Below are positions 1 to 4,788 of a stretch of DNA of 16,676 nucleotides, piece by piece. Position numbers and translations under genes: made by a program. Location of the stretch: the NCBI GenBank assembly GCA_049890295.1, contig JBMHBP010000027.1, positions 1-16,676 of the forward strand. The letters are read 5' to 3'. The DNA is from GCA-2862585 sp049890295. GTDB lineage: Bacteria; Bacteroidota; Bacteroidia; Flavobacteriales; UBA7312. Within the stretch, counting starts at the first letter, position 1; each line of letters starts with the position of its first letter. The notes below the pieces were generated by a model that saw only the letters and a program-made list of their open reading frames with translations, did no database searches and had not been told where the DNA came from.

Positions 1-2
1 AG

Positions 3-1118
3 ACGTATGGAGGAGATGGTAATGAATTTGGATATTCCGTTAAACAAACCCAAGACGGTGGTTTTATTATAGTAGGATATACAACCTCTTTTGGAAATGG
101 AGGGAATGATATTTATCTAATTAAAACAGATTCACAAGGTGATACTATATGGGTTAAAACATTTGGTGGATCTGAAAATGATGGAGGTCGTTCTATTCAA
201 CAAACATCGGATGGTGGATTTATTATAACTGGATATACTAGTTCTTTTGGAAATGGACAATATGATTTATATTTAATTAAAACAGATGGGAATGGTAATG
301 AACAATGGTCCCAAACATTTGGAGGAATTGAAAATGATTATGGTTATTCTATTCAACAAACATCGGATGGTGGATTTATTATAACTGGAAATACTAGTTC
401 TTTTGGAAATGGTGAGAGTGATGTATACTTAATCAAAACAGATGGTAACGGTAATGAACAGTGGTCTCAAACATTTGGAGGAATTGAAAATGATTATGGT
501 TATTCTATTCAACAAACATCGGATGGTGGATTTATTATTACTGGAGTATATAATTCTACTCAAAATGATAATGGAACTACTTTTTCTGATCTTTGGTTAT
601 TAAAAACAGATGAAAATGGTATTGAACAATGGAATCAAAAATTTGAAGGTGATTGTAGTGGATTTGTGGGTAATTCTGTTGAACAAACACAAGATGGTGG
701 ATATATAATTTCTGGGACAGATTTTACAAGTAGTGTTTTTGGATCGTCTTGTTCATATAACACATTAATAAAAACAGATGGAAGTGGTATTAAACAATGG
801 ATTCAAAATGTGAATTATAATGATCAGGGACAATTTATTTCTTCTGGTAATTCAGTTAAACAAACTACAGATGGAGGATATATAATTACTGGTTATATAA
901 GTGAACATAATCCTAATAATTCCTGGGATATTTCGGTAATAAAAACGGATTCACAAGGTGACACTCTATGGACTAAAACATTTGGTGGAACAAGTTATGA
1001 TGAAGGTTTTTCAGTTCAACAAATCCAAGACGGAGGTTATATTATTGGAGGATATACTCGATCATTTGGAAATGGTGAAAGTGATATATATCTAATCAAA
1101 ACAGATGGTCAAGGTAAT
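3..1118 (+). repeat. Tandem coding repeat, 156-177 bp period, seven units
   Basis: The conserved point just before the GG(Y/F)II motif recurs at 48, 204, 360, 516, 687, 864 and 1023. The first four are spaced exactly 156 bp (52 codons); later spacings are 171, 177 and 159 bp. The copies around 310-400 and 465-555 are nearly identical at DNA level over roughly 90 bp, including synonymous positions. That implies recent duplication or gene conversion within the gene, while the last three units have diverged and carry insertions. Confidence 0.9.
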
Positions 1119-1274
1119 ATCTCCTCAACAACAGAAATACCTCTACCCAACCCTAATAGAAAACTTGAAAAAACAGTCAACATAAAAGGTCAAGAAATCA
1201 AACCCCAAACAAATCAACCAATCATTGAAATATTTGATGATGGTACTGTAGAGAAAAAGATTGTTGTTGAATAA
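3..1274 (+). CDS. T9SS-sorted repeat protein, 5' end outside window
   Basis: The reading frame is open from the first bases of the window, so the N-terminus and any signal peptide lie upstream. A GTG at 666 is only an internal Val codon. The visible ~423 residues hold seven repeats of 52-59 residues built around GG(Y/F)II-x-G-(Y/N)-T-S-F-G-x-G, then YLIKTD-x-x-G-x-x-x-W and TFGG. This looks like a beta-propeller-type fold; seven or more blades are visible. The last ~40 residues (about 1140-1271) form a tail with KTVNIKGQEIKP, then IFDDGTVEKKIVVE, which resembles a T9SS C-terminal sorting domain. I infer an exported cell-surface or secreted protein; its ligand or substrate is unknown. It converges on the zinc-finger gene at 1290 with only 15 bp between them, so it is probably cargo of the integrative element, though it could be older flanking sequence. 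Repeat and tail are clear; the function is not. Confidence 0.85.
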   Translation, partial: TYGGDGNEFGYSVKQTQDGGFIIVGYTTSFGNGGNDIYLIKTDSQGDTIWVKTFGGSENDGGRSIQQTSDGGFIITGYTSSFGNGQYDLYLIKTDGNGNEQWSQTFGGIENDYGYSIQQTSDGGFIITGNTSSFGNGESDVYLIKTDGNGNEQWSQTFGGIENDYGYSIQQTSDGGFIITGVYNSTQNDNGTTFSDLWLLKTDENGIEQWNQKFEGDCSGFVGNSVEQTQDGGYIISGTDFTSSVFGSSCSYNTLIKTDGSGIKQWIQNVNYNDQGQFISSGNSVKQTTDGGYIITGYISEHNPNNSWDISVIKTDSQGDTLWTKTFGGTSYDEGFSVQQIQDGGYIIGGYTRSFGNGESDIYLIKTDGQGNISSTTEIPLPNPNRKLEKTVNIKGQEIKPQTNQPIIEIFDDGTVEKKIVVE

Positions 1275-1289
1275 GAAATAAGAAGTTAC

Positions 1290-1511
1290 TTAATCATACC
1301 AAAAATCCTCTAGATATTTCACATCATCTGAAAGATTACCTAAATACTTAATATCACCTTTTCCATAATAGAATCTTTTAAGTCTTTCTGTGATTACATC
1401 ATTGTTACATTTATTACAACATTTTCCTTTGTTCTTTATTGGGTATGGATTATGTCCTACTCCTGTGAATTCGTAATCACAGATACAACATTGGGTTTTT
1501 ATGTTTTTCAT
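1290..1511 (-). CDS. Small Cys4 zinc-finger protein (GHNPYPI type), copy 2
   Basis: This 73-residue protein has C8-x2-C11, then GHNPYPI at 19-25, then C32-x2-C35 within a CCNKCN motif, followed by VI-x-ER. It presumably binds one zinc ion through the four cysteines. Residues 45-73 form a tail rich in Tyr and Asp with no recognised motif. The core is a close paralogue of the gene immediately upstream (1508-1783), which points to tandem duplication. Its ATG overlaps the upstream TGA in an ATGA arrangement at 1508-1511, so the two are translationally coupled. I recall similar short Cys4/GHNP proteins from phages and mobile elements, but no function is established that I can name. Nucleic-acid binding or control of the neighbouring recombinases is an inference. 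Confidence 0.75.
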   Translation of the reverse strand: MKNIKTQCCICDYEFTGVGHNPYPIKNKGKCCNKCNNDVITERLKRFYYGKGDIKYLGNLSDDVKYLEDFWYD

Positions 1512-1783
1512 CTTAATGATTTAATTCGTTCTTCAATTACTTTACTATTACAATCATTACAACATCTACCCTTATCTTTAATTGGATATGGATTGTGTCC
1601 GTAATCTTTAACTCTTTTCCCACATAAAACACAATTATATTTTTTGTGTCTTAATGGTATTGTTCTTGTAGTATCTTCACACTTAACTATGAAATCATCT
1701 AGTGTACAGATTAAGTATGTTTTCTCAGTTTTAAGTTTCTTTATTTCTTTTTGTAGTTCTTCTATCTTTTGTTTTTGATTCAT
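1508..1783 (-). CDS. Small Cys4 zinc-finger protein (GHNPYPI type), copy 1
   Basis: This 91-residue protein starts with a Lys/Glu-rich helix (about 1-22) that could form a short coiled coil. A linker of about 25 residues follows, then a C-terminal zinc-finger core: C51-x2-C54, GHNPYPI at 62-68, and C75-x2-C78 within CCNDCN, ending VIEERIKSLR. The core matches the 73-residue paralogue downstream, but the accessory segments differ: this copy has an N-terminal helix and the other has a C-terminal tail. The start lies one base past the stop of the serine recombinase gene (TAA-T-ATG at 1787-1781), so the three genes form one minus-strand operon. A role as an accessory or directionality factor for a recombinase is plausible from the context, but nothing in the sequence proves it. 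Confidence 0.75.
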   Translation of the reverse strand: MNQKQKIEELQKEIKKLKTEKTYLICTLDDFIVKCEDTTRTIPLRHKKYNCVLCGKRVKDYGHNPYPIKDKGRCCNDCNSKVIEERIKSLR

Positions 1784-1784
1784 A

Positions 1785-2459
1785 TTATGTAAGAGAATGT
1801 GTTAATATATATGATACACCACTTCTGTAAAATTGTTTTCCTTGTTTTGGTTTGTACTTGTTTCTATTAAGGTACTTTGTTATTTGACTTATATTAAATC
1901 CTTTGTCTTTAAGGGATCTAATCTTTCTTAACATTTTCAGTTCATTTGGATTCTCAATTAAGATGTTATCTTTTCTGTCATATCCATATGGAACTTTACC
2001 AAATACTTGTTTTTTACTTTTCTTAAATTGTAATACATCAGAAATTCTTTCGGATAATTGTTCTCTTTCTAATTGATATAAACTTGACATTATATTTAGA
2101 AAAAATCTTCCCATTGAATTTGAAGTATCGATTGATTCCTTAATTGAAAAGAAACTTATTTTGTTTTTTTCCATTAGTGATATTGAAGTCCAATTATCAG
2201 TTATGTTTCTTCCCCACCTTGATAAACTGTAAACAACAACTCCATTTACAATTTTATCTTTTACCATTTTTAGTACTTGATTATATCCTTCTCTATTATC
2301 ATCTTTTCCACTCTTAACCTCAACGATAATATTAGTTAGTTCTAAATCCATTAGTGAACAATATTCCTGGATTTTTTCTTTTTGGTTGTCTATTGACATT
2401 CCTTTCTTTTGTTGTTTTTCAGTTGATACTCTGACATATCCAACTACCTTTTTATTCAT
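1785..2459 (-). CDS. Small serine recombinase, resolvase/invertase family
   Basis: This is a 224-residue site-specific recombinase. The N-terminal catalytic domain (about 1-140) has YVRVST with nucleophile Ser12 and Arg10, the SLSRWGRN motif with Arg81 and Arg84, and the long E-helix region YQLEREQLSERIS around 128-140. A short C-terminal DNA-binding part follows: VPYGY at 156-160, then a helix-turn-helix-like stretch about 186-222 (FNISQITKYLN, SGVSYIL). It resembles the start of the 'recombinase' domain of large serine recombinases but stops at residue 224, before any zinc ribbon or coiled coil. It could be a natural resolvase/invertase or a shortened large recombinase. It is the first gene of the operon with the two zinc-finger genes and is divergent from the 616-residue recombinase. 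Base composition is AT-rich, like the rest of the element. Confidence 0.9.
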   Translation of the reverse strand: MNKKVVGYVRVSTEKQQKKGMSIDNQKEKIQEYCSLMDLELTNIIVEVKSGKDDNREGYNQVLKMVKDKIVNGVVVYSLSRWGRNITDNWTSISLMEKNKISFFSIKESIDTSNSMGRFFLNIMSSLYQLEREQLSERISDVLQFKKSKKQVFGKVPYGYDRKDNILIENPNELKMLRKIRSLKDKGFNISQITKYLNRNKYKPKQGKQFYRSGVSYILTHSLT

Positions 2460-2489
2460 TGTTTTTTGTTTTAATTATTACTTGATTTT

Positions 2490-2513
2490 GTACTAAACCA
2501 TTAGGTTTTGTAC
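2490..2513. promoter_or_regulatory. Inverted repeat upstream of small recombinase operon
   Basis: Ten-base arms, GTACTAAACC and GGTTTTGTAC, match at 9 of 10 positions around a 4-base ATTA centre. The octamer TTTTGTAC also occurs as a direct repeat at 2486-2493 and 2506-2513, 20 bp apart. The site lies 31 bp before the start codon of the small recombinase. This position suits an operator for autoregulation or a recombinase-binding subsite; the role is inferred. Confidence 0.45.
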
Positions 2514-2766
2514 ATTTTTGAACACTTCTGAACTTTATTTCTAGGGTAAATTTTAACACCTATATATGAATGTATTAAGGACTTTTTCTGTTGACGAATT
2601 TTTTACCATTTACAAACAATTATGGATATTTTCATCAATTTAGTTTCTTTGTAAGTCATTGATTTATAGGGATTTACAAGATAAATTTAATCAATCTATA
2701 CGACATAGAAAAACTCGGGTGAAAGTATTTTAAATAGAAAAAACATTAAACACAACTGTAAAATTG

Positions 2767-2824
2767 ACACTAATAATTAGTGTTTTGATAGTATCAAATA
2801 GTATCAATAAACATTATTTGATAC
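2767..2824. repeat. Cluster of abutting palindromes with TTTGATA heptamers
   Basis: Two perfect odd-centred palindromes touch each other: ACACTAAT-A-ATTAGTGT at 2767-2783 and TTTGATA-G-TATCAAA at 2784-2798. The TTTGATA/TATCAAA half-site recurs at 2802-2808 (one mismatch) and 2817-2823. That makes four half-sites in 40 bp. GTATCAAAT at 2791-2799 is also the exact reverse complement of ATTTGATAC at 2816-2824. Several ordered half-sites next to recombinase genes suggest a multi-site binding region, such as a resolution or accessory site or an operator. Confidence 0.5.
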
Positions 2825-2860
2825 CAATTATTAAATTGAATACAGATTATTATTTTTGTT

Positions 2861-2920
2861 CTATACTATAATTTGTATTTGTTTTATATAGAATAGAACT
2901 TTTCTTATATTATAGTATAG
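2861..2920. repeat. Perfect 12-bp inverted repeat before large recombinase
   Basis: CTATACTATAAT at 2861-2872 and its exact reverse complement ATTATAGTATAG at 2909-2920 are separated by 36 bp. The downstream arm ends 17 bp before the recombinase ATG and just upstream of its A/G-rich ribosome-binding region. The upstream arm begins 3 bp after the candidate -7 element at 2851-2858. It could be an operator pair or a 5'-leader stem-loop that limits recombinase synthesis. Confidence 0.5.
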
Positions 2921-2937
2921 TTAAAAAAGAGAATAAA

Positions 2938-4788
2938 ATGAAATCAAAAATTAAAGAAATAACAATTAGAACGGTTGAAGAATTCAACAATAAAATACAG
3001 GATATTAATATTTTAAAAAATAGTATAAGTATATATACAAGAGTTAGTACAAAAGGTCAAATTGAAAACTTTTCTATTTCAGACCAAATTCAAAAAGGAA
3101 AAAAATATATCTGTAATAGTAATTTAGATGTAAAGTATATTATCATTTGGAGAGAAGAAGGAAAAAGTGGTGATGATTTTTCAGTAAATGATGATATGTC
3201 AGATGTTTTGAGTAGAGAACTATTAAGACAAATAATGGTACTTATTGATGAAGGATATATATCCAAAATTTGGATTAATGATATGTCTCGATTAAGTAGA
3301 AATGACTCTGTATCTAACTATCTCAAGTTAAAGTTTCATTCAAATTCAGTCCACCTCATCATTGACAACAATGTATATGATTTTGACAATTTAACTGATA
3401 AGTTAATGTATGGGATATTCAGTGTATTTAATGAATATGAAAATAATTTAAGATATTCTAAATCAGTAAGTGGTAAAATTTCAAAATTAAAAATCAATGG
3501 TTGGATTGGAGGAAAACCAAATTATGGATTCAAAATTGTTAACGGAAGATTAGTACCAGACGAAAAAGAATCAATCATAATTCAACAAATATTTAAATGG
3601 TATGGAGTAGAAGAAAAGAGTATTCAATATATACAAGACGAACTATTAAGATTGAATGTAAAATCACCAAGAGGTAACACAATATGGAACTCGACATCAA
3701 TTCGTAATATTTTACATAATGAGGTTTATGTTGGTAAACAAGAATTTGAAATAAGACAACTTAAAGGGAAGTCAAAAAAGTATTGTGATGAAAAAAATAA
3801 ACTCTTTAAATACACTGTAGAACTTGAAGATAAAATTATTGATGAGTTCACTTGGAAAATGGTTAATAAAAGACATAAAAAGTATTTAAAACAAAGAAGA
3901 ACAGAAATAAATCAAAGAAAACATCAATATCTATTAAGTGGATTATTAGTTTGTAGTGGTTGTGGAGAATACCTTTACGGATTACAAAGACCTAAAAAAA
4001 ATAAGTTCTCTTATTTCTGTAATAACAAGGGAAAAATATGGGATAAAAGAACTGATAAAGTATGTAAAAATTCTAAAAGTGTTAATCTTAAAGTTCTTGA
4101 AAATATGGTTTGGAAAAATACAGTTGATGTTTGGTCTAATTCATATTACATCAAGGAGGAGTTTAAAAAAGAATTTTTATTACCAAAGATTGAAGATCGT
4201 GAAAATTTTAATGAAGGGTTAAGTAAAAAATTAAAAACACAATCATATATTTTAAATGAATTGTCAACTTTAGAAAAACGAAAGTCACAGTTGTACAATG
4301 ACTATATGATGTTAAGAATTAAAGAAAATGACTATAATCAAATCAATAAAGGAATTGATATCGAAATTGAATTAAGAAATAAAAGAGTAAAGTCAATCAA
4401 TAAAGAAATCAATTTGTTAAAAAAACAAGATAATTGGTTTAACTGGTTAGAGGAGTTTGAAACTCAACTTAATGATATCAAGAAGTGGAATAGTGATAAA
4501 GATTTTGAAAAAATGAAAACCTTTCTAAATAATGTTATTGAAAGAATTGATGTTGAGTGGGATAAAGAAACAAATACTCACAAACTATCAACTAAATATA
4601 AACTGAAAATATATAGAGATAAAAGAACAAAAAAAGGGAAGTGGAAGTTCAATATTACACAAGGTCAAAGTGAACACTTAAGTGACCAATTCTCTAGTTA
4701 TAGACTAAGTAGAAAGATAGGTTCTAGGACTCTCGGTACAAGTGTCAGTTACTCAACAGTTACTGACTTAGCTAAATTTCTTGGTTGA
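2938..4788 (+). CDS. Large serine recombinase (integrase)
   Basis: This 616-residue site-specific integrase has all domains of the large serine family in order. The catalytic domain (about 28-185) has YTRVST with nucleophile Ser37 and Arg35, and DMSRLSRN with Arg118 and Arg121. The recombinase domain (about 190-275) has GGKPNYGF and SIRNILHNEVYVG. A zinc ribbon carries C339, C342, C361 and C376, and a coiled coil spans about 425-500. It should cut and rejoin DNA at attP/attB through a Ser37-linked 2-bp staggered break. ATG 2938 follows an AAAGAGAATAAA leader typical of AT-rich Bacteroidota and gives a complete N-terminus. The last 13 codons and the stop lie antisense to the end of glmS (STVTDLAKFLG tail), so this tail comes from the target site rather than from family homology. 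It is convergent with glmS (40-bp overlap) and divergent from the small recombinase operon. Being intact, it is likely active. Confidence 0.93.
   Translation: MKSKIKEITIRTVEEFNNKIQDINILKNSISIYTRVSTKGQIENFSISDQIQKGKKYICNSNLDVKYIIIWREEGKSGDDFSVNDDMSDVLSRELLRQIMVLIDEGYISKIWINDMSRLSRNDSVSNYLKLKFHSNSVHLIIDNNVYDFDNLTDKLMYGIFSVFNEYENNLRYSKSVSGKISKLKINGWIGGKPNYGFKIVNGRLVPDEKESIIIQQIFKWYGVEEKSIQYIQDELLRLNVKSPRGNTIWNSTSIRNILHNEVYVGKQEFEIRQLKGKSKKYCDEKNKLFKYTVELEDKIIDEFTWKMVNKRHKKYLKQRRTEINQRKHQYLLSGLLVCSGCGEYLYGLQRPKKNKFSYFCNNKGKIWDKRTDKVCKNSKSVNLKVLENMVWKNTVDVWSNSYYIKEEFKKEFLLPKIEDRENFNEGLSKKLKTQSYILNELSTLEKRKSQLYNDYMMLRIKENDYNQINKGIDIEIELRNKRVKSINKEINLLKKQDNWFNWLEEFETQLNDIKKWNSDKDFEKMKTFLNNVIERIDVEWDKETNTHKLSTKYKLKIYRDKRTKKGKWKFNITQGQSEHLSDQFSSYRLSRKIGSRTLGTSVSYSTVTDLAKFLG
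4744..4767. other. Candidate attachment (att) core at glmS stop codon
   Basis: The octamer CAGTTACT occurs twice, at 4746-4753 and 4757-4764, separated by CAA. The same interval is framed by GTCAGT (4744-4749) and ACTGAC (4762-4767), a 6-bp inverted repeat centred between 4755 and 4756. The interval covers the glmS stop (4749-4751) and its last five sense codons, and also the recombinase C-terminal codons. Serine integrase sites have imperfect dyad symmetry around a 2-bp crossover, so this is where I would expect crossover. The exact crossover bases are inferred. Confidence 0.4.

Larger units (their letters stand above)
2460..2937. promoter_or_regulatory. Divergent control region between two recombinase genes
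   Basis: These 478 bp contain no convincing gene. The region is very AT-rich and holds several dyad-symmetric sequences, listed separately, near the start of each recombinase gene. A TAttTTTG sequence at 2851-2858 fits the Bacteroidota -7 element for the plus-strand recombinase, but I see no well-spaced -33 TTG. No comparable -7 element is evident for the minus-strand operon. The stretch 2580-2760 shows nothing beyond low GC. Confidence 0.6.
1290..4756. mobile_element. Right part of an integrative element at the glmS 3' end
   Basis: Two serine recombinase genes, two small zinc-finger genes and a long AT-rich control region lie between a repeat-protein gene and the end of glmS. The large recombinase gene runs into the antisense strand of glmS, and the GlmS C-terminus stays intact (NLAKSVTVE). 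That is the arrangement expected when an integrase gene sits next to attR in an element inserted at the end of a conserved gene. The right boundary is placed at a small repeat/dyad at 4744-4767. The left boundary is not visible: I found no second copy of the glmS end in the window, and the 3-1274 gene may also belong to the element. No conjugation, phage-structural or resistance genes are seen in this part. Confidence 0.65.

Noticed and set aside
666..1274. A separate 202-residue gene starting at GTG 666.
   Set aside because: The frame is open to the left edge with the same repeat unit on both sides of 666, so this is the interior of a longer gene.
1284..1290. AGTTACT between the repeat gene and the zinc-finger gene, matching part of the glmS-end repeat, as a possible attL.
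   Set aside because: Only 7 bp match, no flanking dyad is present, and the base composition makes such a match likely by chance. The gap between the two genes is only 15 bp. A 2-bp serine-integrase core cannot be excluded, but this gives no support.
2861..2920. The 12-bp inverted repeat as an invertible promoter switch.
   Set aside because: The enclosed 36 bp is too short for known serine- or tyrosine-recombinase inversion, and the arms lack a typical crossover layout; an operator or leader hairpin is more likely.
3956..4222. An 88-codon plus-strand reading frame inside the large recombinase gene.
   Set aside because: It is a shadow frame overlapping the zinc ribbon and following region of an intact gene, with low-complexity Ile/Lys/Leu content.
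1..4788. CRISPR array, tRNA or rRNA gene as target or cargo of the element.
   Set aside because: No spacer-repeat pattern, no cloverleaf with a T-loop, and no rRNA-like sequence was seen; the only periodic repeat is the coding repeat in the surface protein gene.
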